A stretch of 64,000 nt of DNA from Trissonchulus latispiculum (GCA_030248195.1 JASAND010005711.1:18446-82445); one strand, 5' to 3'. Numbered from the stretch's first letter, positions 1 to 12,379 are shown. Notes: generated from the sequence alone by a model not told the origin. Program-made: numbers and translations.

Positions 1-181
1 ATTCCGGCGCAGCCGGAAAAATTTTTGAAAATTTAGGGTATAAATGGTGAAATCTGGCCATTTTTTGGCTTATGGGGGGGGGAGGTAAAAATTTATGGGG
101 GGGGAGGTTGCCGAGTGGGGGGCCCCCACCCCCCCCCCCAGTAAAAATAAGCCGTATATGTGTGTGTATTGTTTGTTTTTC
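1..181. repeat. G-run/CCGG dispersed repeat fragment
   Basis: The stretch has an imperfect CCGG..CCGG hairpin followed by A/T-rich sequence, G runs at 74-82 and 99-108, and a C run at 128-139. The same pairing of a CCGGC-TTCG-CCGG-like motif, ATTTTTGAAAATTT and long G runs recurs through the window, for example at 7070-7370, 19160-19420 and 30570-30880. It is debris of a dispersed repeat family. A 3' splice acceptor at 181 (polypyrimidine then CAG) closes it and opens the 5' UTR of the first KH gene. Confidence 0.6.
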
Positions 182-263
182 AGTGGCATTTGCGGTGTGG
201 TTTTATTGCGTGAGCTATTATATACGTGTATATTCAAGACACTAGCACAGTTGTATCGACATC

Positions 264-3200
264 ATGAGCGTAACCTTTGACATTGATCCGGGCGATGTTG
301 GACGTGTCATTGGTAAGCAGTAAGACTTTCCTGATTAAATTTTTAAAACCTTTTCAAAAAAAACTCTTCTAATCTAAAAATTGTGCGACAATCAATCACT
401 GTTGAGCTGTGTTGGTTAAAGTAACGTTGTCTTGTCTTGCTTTGCGATGGCTGTCTTTTCCCTACGCGACTCCGGAATTTAACGGACGAAATTTGGGGGA
501 GGTTCCATTTTTTGCAGAATATCGCCAAAAGCGAAGCCGCTAAATTTTTCGAAAATTTAGAGGGAACATGATAAAGGTTGGCAATTTTTTCGGCTTATGG
601 TTTGAATTAGTGGGGGGGGGCTTGCCTTCCGAATTCCCGCCGTAGAAATGAGCCTGACTTTGGGGTTCTAAGCTGAAAACTGCCTGCGATTTTTATCTAA
701 ATATGAGCCCATACCATGGTGTTTTAGTTGACGTTTGCCAGGAGGAGGAGGAGGAATTTTTGGGAAATTTAGGGAGAGAACCCTGGAAAAATTTTCGCTT
801 TTGGGATTTTTTCAAACTCTAACCTGTTCTTTTCAGTTTGTTTTTATAAAGTTTCTCTCAGAAAATGAGTGTTTTTGTGGAGTTATCGATATTTTAACGA
901 GTTTTTAAGACATAGCGATTCCTGGCTACTTCCTGGCTATTCAGGAGATTAATTGATTTGTATTATCTCCACTCTTGCAGGAGCTTTGTACGACCAGGAA
1001 ACGGTAGCAATTGCACGTTAAAAACAAAAGCAATGCTTCATCATTTACCTACCTATGTAGAGGAAAAGACAGTCGTGTTTCAGTGGTCAAGAGAGTCAGT
1101 GAGCCAGTGCGTTAGTTTATTTCGTACACCTGCCTGGCGTTTGGTCCAGAGCTCCGGTATAGATTTGGATACAGACTCAGCGCATGGTTTTCTCTGGATT
1201 GAAGGAGCTTTAAGGATTGCAACTGGTGGACGGGCAGTCGAATAATGTTGAGGCTTTGATGCGACTCTATTCTGACAAACCAGTACAATACGTCCGAATC
1301 ATTGGATGTTATCCCATCACTCCAAATTCTTTAAGTTTGAACAAATGAGCTAAAGTTAGGTACGGACATGTTTTTGACCACGCTGCTAAGTTCGTTCAAA
1401 TATCGCTTAAGTTTTTTGATTTGATTTTTGAAATTCGAATTTGTTCGATTCTGTAGGGTATATATGCCAAGGGAAACCGGAAGCTTCTGTCTCCGATTTT
1501 GCTGAAAAGTTGCATACGTATTATTTTAGGGTTGTAGAACACGGATCTGACATCCGTTTTTCGATTCAGCATTTCTTTAGCTCTCTATAAACCAAAGCAT
1601 AAGCATAGACAGTGCTAGCTAACGAAAAGCTGAATCGAAAAACGGACTTCAGATTCTACGACCCTGAAAGCCCCTGTATGCAACTTCAGTAAATCGGCGA
1701 CAAAAGTTTTCGGTTTCCCTTGGTCCCCCCTTGGGAATCGAAAAAATCTGATTTCGCGAAATCGAAAACATTTGCGATATTTGAACACGACAATGCCGCT
1801 GGGTTATCTTTAGGGGTGGGGCCCCCCACTTTTTAGGTTCCCTCTCCCACTAGACCCTTCCCCCCACTCGTTCCCCCCACTTTTTTGGGCTTCCCCCCCA
1901 CTCACTATAAGGTGCCCAGAAAATGCCAAATTTTAAGGATTTTTGGTCAAAATTTTCAAAGTTTTTCCGGCTTCGCCTGAACTTTTTTGGTCAAAAATCA
2001 TCTATATTGGTACTAAAATTTGATTTTTGAACACTTTCGAGCTTAGTTGTAGCAGTATTATGTAGAAAACACGTAATTTTTACGGTATTTTTAGCATTTT
2101 TAGCCCATTTTATTCCCCCCCCCACTTTTGGTCCCGCCCCACTTTTTTGGCCTAGAGAAAACCCAGTACCGTACAAAATTTTAGCTCATTTGGTCATGTT
2201 TTAAGAAGCTTGAGTGGTGGGAGGGAAGTAACATGGGGAGGGCCCATATCATTAACGGTACTTTTAGACACGCACCCTTCTGTCTCGGTTGGATACGGTT
2301 GTTTCAGGTTGTATATATTTTTTACTGTTTTCTACACGTCTTCTATTATATACATCATAATAATATGTACTGAGTGTACTATATTATTTTTGTAGGTAAT
2401 GTGTTGTGAGAGAGTGTTATGTAATAGGGGCTGACCACGTCTGTCTGACACGCACGTCTCAGACAACTATTGAGAGTCAATTTGTAGTAATGTTTCTCCG
2501 TCGTCCGAGCGGCGCCACAGAAGCTGCAACCAAACTCCTGCAAACTGTGCACCTGTCGTGAACAGAACCAACCAACCAACCAACAGGGACCAATCAACCA
2601 ATCTGTGATTGGCTATTGGGCTGGGCTCACGTGACCTGACCTGACGTGACCGCTTGAGGTTGCCGCAGCCGACCGTTGCCGCTTGGTCTCCCTACTGGGT
2701 TTTTGGGTATAATGTTGTGTACACTGTAAACGGCGGTAAGCCTACAAGGGATTTAAGTGTCGCACTATATATATACGTACATACTATAATACTATACTAC
2801 TTTTGTATTAGTATAAAGTGGGTTAGTATATATTCACAAACCGGCGCGGTTTTACTAGCGGCAGTATCCTATGTAGTCCCCACAAGTTTACGAGCTGGTA
2901 TATGTTGCTTGTTTCATGTATATATACGTGGCGTGTAAGGCAGGTCCGTTTGCGATTGTTCTGGTTGTTTCTCTTTGTTTAAAAAATTGTTTCTCTGCAA
3001 TCACATGGTGTCTTTGGTGTGGTAGAAAATCTGAAGCTTAGAACTGGCAAACATACCTACTACGTGTAGTTGTCACCTTGGCGGTGATAGCTGTTATGAA
3101 CGTTTGTGTAAATCTGTATTCTGTGTTGTCTATTTTGTTGTTGCAGTGCGGTTTACTAGAGTCCTTGTTTTTTGCTTTTTTAGGCCGTGGCGGCTCCACC

Positions 3201-5210
3201 ATTCGTGGTCTGCAGGAGACATTTGATTGCCGAATTCAGGTGTGTTCCGTTCCGGGTTGAGGAGATGCACTCCGGAGTCCCCTTATAAGGGGGTGGGGGC
3301 CATTATAATATCGAAAGTGTTCGGCAATTATTTAAATTTTAATTAATTTATGTAAGCATTTAGCATTTGAACTTCGATCCAATCCAATTCGACTCCCCAC
3401 GTGTTCTGCCGCAATACCGTGTAACTAAGGTCGTATCGCTCTTTTCGATCATTAAACAATAGTTACGTACGTTGCGTCAACCCAAGCTTGCTATTTTCAA
3501 TTGTAACCTGCTTAGCTTATTCATTATCTTCAGATCACGCTCCAAAGTACAGGGACTCTGCTCCGCGCACGTTAATAGTCGTTAGGAACAATTTCATTGC
3601 ATGATTTTACGTGTATATCTGTGTTCTCCCTCTGAGGTCATTCATTCTTTAAGTAGTAGTATGCCCATTGTTGGTCGGGCGCCGTTTTGAGCAGAACTGA
3701 TTTCGCTGTCTCTGCTCTTTTCAAACTGATTCTCTGCATCTCTTTCCCCTTTTTTCTTCTTCGTGCTTTTAGGTGGCTCGTGAGCCCGGGCCGAACGGAA
3801 TGATTCAGGTGACCATTTCTGGGGATCGTCGGAACTGTGACGATGCTGCGGACGCGATTCAGGGTCACATCACTGGGGAGCGTCCCTTCTCTGGGGGTGG
3901 CGGCGGTGGCGGCTATGGCGGGGGTGGGGGTCGTGGCGGTGGTGGATTTCGCGGGGGTCGTGGTGGCGGCGGCGGTTTCGGGGGTCGTGGGGGCGGTTAT
4001 GGAGGTAGGCCGGCCACTGCGTTAGTCCTTGTCTTTTGCGTAACAGTTACAAATAAGAAATCCTGAAGTTATGGGTTTGAATCCTGCCTCTTGCCCGAAT
4101 TTTTCGATAATCCCCATTTGTTCCTTCACATTACTTTAATTCCGTAGGTTTGTCTGTTTTTTACAACAGCACGTTTTATGGGTGATAATTCCCTGCACGC
4201 ACACAATTGTAAAACCAATAGTTGCATTTGCAAATCTGGTGCGCGACAGTTTAAGGGGCGGTTAGCTTTGGACAAAATCGATAGCCAAGGAATTTTTTCT
4301 TACGTTTGTTACAAAATATTTCTTTTATTTGATGTTTCGTAGTAGACCCTAACGAGATAGTTAGCCAGCTGTTAGAAATCGGCTAAATCCACCACCGAAT
4401 CGAAAGCGACGAATTGTCGAATCGGGATTTCGCCGAGGTTGCTAGAACGCTCTGTTTCATCACATTTGAACTTGGGGGGCCCCGCTGGGCGCTTGCAATA
4501 GTATCCCAAGAGGAATCACTAGGTCAAGTGCCAAATCTAGTGTACGTTTACAGAACCATCACCCGTTGTATGCAAGTACGGTTCGAATATTCGATCATTT
4601 CGTGTACAGTGCGTTTGTTTGTCAATAGTGTAGTCCTCCCCCAGAGTTGGCATTTGCAAAATAAATTGGATAAAAATTGAGATGGAAAGGATTTGTTTTG
4701 CTGTTTGTAGGAGGCGGCGGTGGGGGCGGCGGCGGTCGCTGCTACAACTGTGGTCAGGACGGTCACTTTGCCAGAGAGTGTCGCCAGGGTGGCGGCGGCG
4801 GTGGAGGTGGTCGTAAGTCTCTGTCTACTTGTAATAGCTTGTGCTGTCTCTCTCTCTCTCTCCATTGTGTTGCGGTAGCATAGCGAGCCCCAGGGCGGAC
4901 AACTCTGAGCAACTAATCTCCCCCAGACGGTCATTTTTTTCAATGCACTGCGGGAAGGGAACTCCCTGTTTGCTACAAAAAAATGCCTGTGTGCTTTTGG
5001 CAGTACGGCAATTGATATTCAACTGTTTTTGAAATATGTAGACATTCAGCCCTGAATTAGATCTCACCTTTCTTCCCCTCACAGTGTCCCCGGGAAGTAT
5101 ATTTTTTGCAGTTCGACTCGGACCTTGTGTCGTTCTTTTGTTTGGTTTTAGTTCACTTTCTTTTCGGCTTTTAATGACTGATTGTTTCCTTGGTTATTTT
5201 AGGTTACTAG
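264..5210 (+). CDS. KH domain + CCHC zinc-knuckle RNA-binding protein, paralogue 1
   Basis: Five exons: 264-312, 3184-3239, 3773-4004, 4711-4812 and 5203-5210. All introns are GT-AG and the phases agree, giving 148 residues. Residues 1-70 form one type I KH domain. Its GXXG loop is GRGG at 17-20, and codon 17 is split by intron 1. Residues about 75-121 are a Gly/Arg-rich linker (RGG-like). A zinc knuckle follows with C123, C126, H131 and C136 (C-x2-C-x4-H-x4-C), then eight glycines and a terminal Arg-Tyr. The last coding exon holds only the end of the Arg codon, Tyr and the stop. Expected role: single-stranded RNA or DNA binding. The exact target is unknown. The ATG at 264 lies 82 bases after a splice acceptor (181), and both paralogues start identically. 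Introns 2-4 hold nothing recognisable. Intron 1 holds repeat debris and a promoter-like cluster. It differs from the other two copies in its longer Gly linker and unrelated introns. Confidence 0.9.
1375..2180. repeat. Two dispersed repeat fragments in KH1 intron 1
   Basis: Positions 1375-1760 match, with divergence, stretches at 8160-8330 and 44340-45000. Shared words include GGGAACCGGAAGCTT-like text, a TGCATACAGGGGTTTTC-like core, ACACGAATCTGAAGT and a TTTCAGCTTTTCTTTAGCTCAG-type end (read on either strand). Positions 1800-2180 belong to the G/C-run family (ACTTTTTTGGGCTTCCCC, then AAAATGCCAAATTTTA), which recurs at 9120-9370 and 30690-30880. No coding capacity is seen. Confidence 0.55.
2590..2740 (+). 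promoter_or_regulatory. Promoter-like cluster inside KH1 intron 1
   Basis: Within 62 bases there are two CCAAT boxes (2590, 2598), two inverted ones (ATTGG at 2608 and 2615), an E-box CACGTG at 2628-2633, and overlapping TGACCTGACCTGACGTGACC half-sites at 2632-2651. A good splice donor, GGCG|GTAAGC, follows at 2733/2734. The open frame before that donor would join the KH exon at 3184 in the correct phase, although it contains no ATG. This looks like an alternative promoter with its own first exon. That is inference. Confidence 0.35.
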
Positions 5211-5340
5211 ACCACCGGTATTTGCGCCCTGGCACCATCTATCTAAAGAAGTCTCTATCCTTTATTGTTCTGTGTGAGTTGCTTGCCTTAGTTATGTATG
5301 TATACCGCCAACATCTTATTTCTTAAACAATACTAATATT

Positions 5341-5872
5341 AAGAGATTATAATTCGTCTATTTTTAAGAAGAAGAGTAAGCCACTAGAGGGTTTCTCTTC
5401 TTGGCATTGCGTAAAGGTGCTCCGTCCACAATACTAGAATGTTCCCCGGTGTGGTGAAGGGGGGGGGGGGTAGCCAAAATAAGCCCCCGTTTGGGGGGGT
5501 CGTCAAGACAGGCTAGAATTGGCTGAACATGATTGGCTACTTTGCGACCCCCCCAAAACGGGGACCACTTTTGCGTACCCCCCCCGCCACCAAACGGGGA
5601 CCCCTTTTGCCTACCCCCCCCCCACCAAACGGGGACCCATTTTAGAACTGCAATGAAACTACCGTAATCCTCTGCTCACCCCTCACCAAACGGGGACCTC
5701 TTTTTAGCTTTCCAACCCCCCCCCCCCCCTGCGGAGGCGGGTATGTCCTGTCGATTTGGCCGATCCCACCCCACCATACGGGAAACATTCGCCTATGCCG
5801 CAATGCCATGCCAAGGAGAGGAGCCCTCTAGTGGCTTACTCTTCTAATATATAGTGCTATTATGCACTCTTG
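5341..5872. mobile_element. Foldback MITE, 8-bp TSD (hAT-like), copy A
   Basis: The element is flanked by CTAATATT (5333-5340) and CTAATATC (5873-5880), an 8-bp duplication with one mismatch. Ends are AAGAGATTATAATTCG on the left and ATTATGCACTCTTG on the right. Long inverted arms begin GAAGAGTAAGCCACTAGAGG and return as CCCTCTAGTGGCTTACTC. Inside are repeated CCCCGTTTG-GGGG or CACCAAACGGGG blocks on both strands, giving long G and C runs. The element is non-coding and lies in the 3' UTR of the first KH gene. It is the same family as 50331-51035. Confidence 0.85.
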
Positions 5873-6593
5873 CTAATATCATCGTTTTATTTGCCGAACT
5901 CGGAGTTAGCTCCGACGAGAATGTGCTTTCTTCCGTATATAAGTGTTGTGTTTGTTTATATCATAAAATGTTGTCTATTTCAGATACTTATGTACTGTTG
6001 TGCTTCGATGTAACCACATTTTGCCTATGATGGATAACTATGGTATGGTCCTGTCCATTCCCTGAGGGCTGGTTTTTGTTCAAAAGCGGTTGATTTGTGT
6101 CGGTTGTTCGGATGATGATTTCGATTGCCCCTTGGGACTTGGACTGACTATTAACCTGCACTTTTCCTGATGTTTAAAAATCACCTATGTGAACTTTTTG
6201 CTTGGTTTTGGTTTTGTTTTCTGTTATTGTAAGTGTACTGTACGTAATTGTTTGACGTTGTTTTTGATATTCTACCATCCGCTAATCTGGTTATATACCT
6301 GCATTCAAGTCATCTGGTATTTTTCCCTCTCATTAATCGCCAGTGGTTCCCCTTTCCCCGTTCGGTCTTGGTCTTAGCATAATTTTTGAGTCTCTCTCTT
6401 ACAGTAATTTGTGCGTTGTGAAGAGCGGAATTATTGTCATCTTAGTTCGGGTCCTGTAAACTTGCTGATGTTGGGATTTTAAGTGGTTTTCCTATCCTCA
6501 ATTATGTCTGTTTTTGGTTCCACCTGTAACCCATTTATATATCCTATTCTGTGTAAGAGTTCTCTTTTTTGTAACGCAAGTGGTTATCTGTAC

Positions 6594-6599
6594 AATAAA
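6594..6599 (+). terminator. Poly(A) signal of KH paralogue 1
   Basis: AATAAA followed by AGATTTCTTCG, with a T/G-rich downstream stretch (GTGTTGTCTCCCTTTTT). It closes a 3' UTR of about 1.4 kb running from 5211 that contains MITE copy A. The signal and its downstream 60 bases resemble those of the KIAA1143 homologue at 31193. Confidence 0.65.
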
Positions 6600-6615
6600 A
6601 GATTTCTTCGTCAAG

Positions 6616-9600
6616 TCTGTTTGGTCTTCAGATACTATTGGTGTTGTCTCCCTTTTTGATCTATAAGCAGTTGTTATTATCTGTCATTATGGTCATGTTT
6701 AAGCTCAGTTAGTTCCGAGATAAGTTATTTCATTTTGGCTAAATTTTTTTGAAGGTAGCCATGCACATAAGCTTGAAACCTGCGTTAAAATGCTCGTATG
6801 AGAGACCTTCGGGCCAGTCCTATCCTTCGGGTGAATTTGAGAACGTTATGCTGTTTGCTGTCGGTCTAGTGAAAGTAGTACTTCGGTGTTGAGTTGCGAA
6901 AGCACTTCAAGTTCTATTGTTTACAGAACCTTATGCACTTGTGGCTGTTGTAACAAGTCGTCCACTGTTAGGGTGAGGTCTGGTTTCTGTCTTTACCTGT
7001 TGACTAGATTGCAATTATACGCTTAGAATTAGAATTAGTTTTATATAACGAACTGATGTATTCAGGGTATTTTTTAGGGATTTTTTCCGGGGGGGGCTTC
7101 ATTTTTTGTATAAATGAGCCAAAAAATGGTATTTTTTGGCGTATTTTGCATGGTGAAGCACAAAAAGTTCTCAAAAATGCCTGGATTTAAGGTATAAATA
7201 GCCATTTTTACGAAAAAATCTCCGGCGAAGCCGGAAAATTTTTGAAAATTTGACCATTTTTGGAAAAAATGTAGACCTCATTAAGGGGGCAGACCAAAAT
7301 CCCGGGGGGGGGGCGATTTCGGGGGGGCCACCGCCCCCCCCCCCTGTAAAAAAATACCCTGTGTATTGGTGAACTTTTCATTCCGTTCCGGATCTTGGGT
7401 TCAGGGCAGAACTGATTTGGGGAGGGAGGTCCTTCCCTCCACCTCCCGTAGGAGTAAGCCTGGTCAATCCCGTCTTTACACTGATTTTTTGCTTTCATAC
7501 TGTCACTGGCTGAATGGCCTCAGCCATGTGCTTGTTATGCTAGGCGTTAGCATTGCAAGCTAATGTCTGTCTCAAAATGTGTGTAGAAAGCTTATCACTT
7601 TTTTCGGCCACTTCACCCCTGTCGGTATAGTATGTTCCCGTTAGGAGCCAGTGACAGCGCATTTGAAATATTGTCTGTCTGACGGTGCATAAACTGCAAT
7701 CGCAATTATCCAAGGTCTTCTCTCAGACTATCGAGGCGTCCATTATATAGTCACCGTCATGAAGGCGTCGTGGCAGCGCACACCTAGCAAGCGCCCCTTG
7801 CACAGATTTGGTCGATTGCTCATAGGATGAATGCCCAACGTATTCCTGGATGATTGTTGGAGTGGCACCTGGTTAGGAGTCGGAAGGAACAATGACCAGA
7901 GTAGGTCTATTGTCCAAGGATCCAAATTTTCGTTTTTGCGGCCGTGCAAAGAGCAAGTCGAGGAGGTTGAAACAACGTCTGGGGAAATAAGGATGGATCT
8001 TTTGCGCTCCCCCCCAGCCCTAACTTTTGGTTTTTTGACCAATAACTTTGAAATTTGGTGTGGGGCATACTGGCGGCTGGTGAATTCAAAAATTAAAAAT
8101 TTTTTCAATTTTTAAAACTTAAAAATTTAAAATTTTTGGTTTGTCAAGGGGGGACCAAGGGCAACCAAAAAGTTTTTGAAAAATCTTGCTGAAAACTTGC
8201 ATACAGGGGTTTTCTGGGGCGCCGAGCACGAATCTGAAGTCAGTTTTTCGTTTCAGCTTTTCTTTAGCTCAGTATAAGCTAAAGCTGTAAGCTTAGCATG
8301 TAAGCTTATACTGAGCTAACAGGGGAAAGCTCAAAAGATCCATAAAGATCCTACTTTTTCCGGAATAAGCCCTAGAAATTGGTATAGTGGATATTATAGT
8401 TTAGCATCATACATGCGAAGGGGTGTACCAGATATACCCTAATTTGTGGCGGGACCGCGCAGTGCGAGCAAGGCGTTAAAGCTGCGCAAGAAAACATCGA
8501 TTTACCCAGAGAAATTAGTTCTAATTAAAGAAAATTCTGTCTTATTTCAATTATACAACAGTGCGAAAATTTAGAAGAGCGCATTATACACCGTCAATGA
8601 AATGAATAAACGAGTAGGACACTCAAGAAGGGGCTCCTTCTCCTGCCGGAGAAAATGCCATCACTGTTTCTTACCCTACGAATCGGGTAAAAAACACCGG
8701 CGGATAAACAATACTAAAAATGACCTCGTTATTCTGCCAAGCACTAATTTAAGTTTCTATTGGAAATGCACCGGGGCCGGGGCCTGGAAACTGGGGGTCC
8801 AAATCGAAAATTTTCAAAAATTTTCTTGAAAATTCAAATTTTGCAATAATTTCTGATATACAAACGTTGCTATCGTTGTTTTCATGAAAATCGGTAGGAA
8901 AACAAACAATTTGTAGCACTTTTTGACATTTGAAATTTCAAAAGTTTGGTCAAAAATGTTAATTTACAAAATTTTGCTAATTTGTGCCTCGGTCGGGACC
9001 GGGGCCTGACTACACGGGCCGGGGCCAGGCCCCGGTGCATCCCTAGTTTCTGTATTTTCGGCCATGCTAAATAGTCAAATAGTCAAGTACGAGTGATGTC
9101 AGCCCATGAAATGACCGGATAAAACCGCTGTTCCCCCCCCCACTGTTTTGGGCTTCCCCCACTCACCCTAAGGTGCCCAGAAACTGCCAAATTTTGAGGA
9201 TTTTGGGTTAAAATTTTTGGCCAAAATCAGCTGTTTTGGTGCCACAACTTAATTTTTGAGCACTTTTAAGCTTAGTTATAGTAGTATATGTAGAAAACAG
9301 GCTTTTTATACTGCATTTTTAGCTCATTTTATTCCCCCCACTTATTTTTGCCTAAAAAACCCCAGACACTTACAAATGTAGTTACGATTTTAGAGCCAAT
9401 TCCTTTTCCATCCTGCTCATACACTGGATTAATTACTCACTCCAAACGTTTCTTCATGAAATTAATCCATTTCTTTGTAGATACTTCCATGTTTTTATGA
9501 AGTCAATCTTGTTTTCCCTTGCTGGTAAAAGTGTAATAGTAAGAAAATTACAGGTTCTAAATAATAGAAAATTTGTCTTTAACTGCCATCCCTTCTTGAG

Positions 9601-10417
9601 ATTATCAGAACGCAAAACTGTGCACTTTAAACATGAAATCATGAAATCCAAGTTCGTAAACCTATCTTATCTTGCATGCTACCTCTTGTAGTGATAGGTC
9701 CGATCTCTCTAACCTTGAATTTCTGAAATACGTAATGGTCTCCTTAATTTCTTTCAACTGATCACTTATGTATGCTGCATTTAATATTCATGTTAAGCGT
9801 GAATTATCTGCATTTAATTTTTTTCGAAAGGAGTGTATTGAGATTTTGAGTCAAAGTGATAATTTTTCAAAGATCAATTTTCAATTTTAATGCGTTAAAG
9901 TTAAAGCAGATGCCTAAGTGGTCCCGAAAATGAAAAATGTTGTATCAAGTATATACGTGAGCTTGAGCAGTACATATCTTGTCAAATTGGATGTCAAATT
10001 GAAAAAGTGGCATTCAAACTGATTCTCTTCGTTTTTGAGTCATATTGTGTGTGACATGGGACAATTTTTGCGAAATCTTAGTATGCATATTCTGAAGAAA
10101 CACTCCGATAAACCGATATTTTGGTTAAATTTATGAGGATTCTGTTAACTATAAATGTTACGGGTTAGTTATCGTTATCATTAGATATAGTTATCACAAT
10201 TTCTACCCACATTTAGTTAACTGTTAAAACCAAGCGGAAAGATATATGCTATAAACACTATATAAGTGCGGAAGTTGAACATATTTCTTGAAAGTTTTCA
10301 CCTCGGGCACATCCAAAAATGTCTACATCTACCCTGATTTGTCAAAACCGTTATCGATCGTTTCAAGCTTTTTCGCATCATACGTGCCAACTGAATATGC
10401 TGAAATTCTCGAGATAC
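6616..10417. other. Intergenic region with repeat debris
   Basis: No gene recognised. G-run/CCGG family debris lies at about 7065-7375 and 9120-9370. Positions 8140-8340 belong to the TGCATACAGGGGTTTTC family also seen in KH1 intron 1. At 8350 there is a TIR-like GGAATAAGCCCTAGAA, resembling the TGGGCTTATTCTA ends at 16179. At 8770-9040 there are GGCCGGGGCC blocks at both ends (8771-8787 and 8993-9040), probably another small element. The open frames here (up to 121 codons) show no family features and overlap one another on both strands. Confidence 0.5.
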
Positions 10418-10470
10418 ATGTTATAGGGGGGCGCGAGAGCGACCCCCTATAATATGGGTGTAAAAGGCGC
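10418..10470 (-). repeat. Terminal hairpin of HINE-like family (instance 1)
   Basis: ATAGGGGGGCGC-GAGA-GCGACCCCCTAT (10423-10450) is a near-perfect hairpin, followed by AATATGGGTGTAAAAGGCGC. The same layout of hairpin then AATATGNGTG occurs at 12525, at 25273, and inverted at 23946. It marks one end of a repeat whose body probably runs rightward from here. I could not fix its far end. Confidence 0.55.
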
Positions 10471-11277
10471 TGCGCGGCCCTATGAGACTCGTTCGAGCAC
10501 CGTGCCAGCTCATACTGAACGAAACTCGGCAAGTTTGGTATCGTTGGAATCTACACGACGAGTACAACAAGTTGCAAAAAAGTTTTGGTCAAAATTTTCA
10601 ACTTTGAAAATTTTCGCTTCCGGACAAGTTAGGTCCGTTTGTTTTTTTTTCTGTGTTAGTCACGCTTGGAAAAGGGCTATTTTGTGCAGAGGTGTTTGAA
10701 AGATGTGAGCATTTTCAGCCGGAAAGGTTTGTATTTTCTGAATGCCGATATGGTCCCATGTGCCCCGCGCTATATTTTTTCGCTGCCCGGCCCGGCATGC
10801 CACCTGGCCGGCCGGCCAAAAGTGGCCTGACGGCGTTTTTGGTCAAAAAACGGCCATTTTGTGTCACGCCCACAGGGCTCAGGGAACAAGCTAGAGACAC
10901 GCGGTTTGTTGCATGAACAAGTACGGAGGGGATACTAGTGCATAACGTTGGCCGATTTTTGATTTAGGTCCTGGACCGTTCAGGCGGCCGGCCCAAAGGA
11001 AGTCGGTCCAAACGGCCATTTTCGGAAAAGTTTCTACTGTAAACGGCTAAACATATGAAACTTGGTGAAAATTATGTCTGTAGTAAGGGGGAACTGTAGC
11101 TATGTTAGTTGGTGCACTCTCTAGCTTCCACCGTGCTGTATGTGCTGTCCCAAACACAGCACCGTCGATAACAAGTTATTCATTCGTCACTGGTATTTGA
11201 AATTCGGCATACAGATAGTTTAGGACATGACAAACTATTATAGATACGTTTCGTATACTTATTACGATGTTTCTATG

Positions 11278-11540
11278 TGGTTGCGCTGCAGTAGAGTGTT
11301 GCTGAAGTATAGCACGGCCTATAACTAGCTACAGGTAAGTTGCAATCGTCCGAAATTTTGCACACAAGTGCGGCAGAGCATTGCAAATCATGCCGTATGA
11401 GTTTCCTTCACCGACAGTAAAGTTTGCATCTGGTTGCGCTGAAGTAGAGTGCTGCTGAAGTACAGCACGGCCTATAACTAGCTACAGAAGAGTTGCAATT
11501 GTCCGAAATCTTGCATACAAGTGCGGCAGAGCATTGCGGC
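11278..11540. repeat. Tandem duplication, ~154-bp period
   Basis: A segment starting TGGTTGCGCTGCAGTAGAG at about 11278 recurs at 11432 with a few substitutions. It includes AGCACGGCCTATAACTAGCT and AAGTGCGGCAGAGCATTGC. There are two units and no coding sense. The surrounding stretch, 10470-11685, holds no recognised gene. Confidence 0.7.
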
Positions 11541-11685
11541 AGAAAAAGGAAGAACTTGGAACTTTTCAAGCTTCTTTGTTCTGTACTTTCGGTTGACTGT
11601 TAATGATTGGCGGAATTTTTAAAGTTTCTTTCACACAGCTTTAACGTTTTTGCTTTTTACTGAGAACCTTAAAAATGAAATAGGA

Positions 11686-12379
11686 CAAGAATAAAAATGC
11701 TCCGGTGGAGCATGAAAAATGCAATATGGGTGACACTGGGTTTTAAGCGGACAGAGGACTAGGTTTTTAAACGTTAATATGGGAGGGGCAGGTTGTAAAT
11801 GCCAGGAGGACTAGGTTAAAAGCGCACTAATATGGACCAGCTTCGCTGAACAACCCATATTCGCGGTCACTCATGCTCCACTCCACATGACATACGAGTA
11901 ATATCTACATTCTTCAGCTTTCAAAGCAAGCGGGACGATTTTGAAATATTAAAGCTTATTCCAAATAAACAATGCAGTTCTGATAGAAAGGTGTTCAAGG
12001 TGTTTTTTCTGCACTGTCAGCGCAGAATCTTGTGTTAAGTTGATGCGAAAAGCAGTTGACGTTATGTACGTGTATTATTAAGTTGTATAATAAGGAGCAC
12101 GACCACATACTTGCAGGCCATGCTGACAAATCGTACAATTTTCCGAAGAACTGCCAATAGCAATATATAGCAATCAGCAGCCGATAGAAACTCTGGACAG
12201 TTTTCGCGAATATGGGTTGTTCAGCGAAGCTGGTCTATATTAGTGCGCTTTTAACCTAGTCCTCCTGGCATTTACAACCTGCCCATATTAACGTTTTAAA
12301 ACCTAGTCCTCTGTCCGCTTAAAACCCAGTGTCACCCACATTGCATTTTTCATGCTCCACCGGAGCATTTTTATTCTTG
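11686..12379. mobile_element. Foldback element with hairpin tips, copy 1
   Basis: The left arm is 11686-11876 and the right arm 12204-12379, nearly perfect inverted copies around a ~330-bp centre. Each tip is CAAGAATAAAAATGCTCC followed by its own small hairpin (ATGCTCC-GGT-GGAGCAT). Inside each arm are AATATGGGTG and paired phrases ending at CCCATATTCGCGG. No open frame survives. It belongs to the same family as 21034-21816. I could not identify a clear target duplication. Confidence 0.8.
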
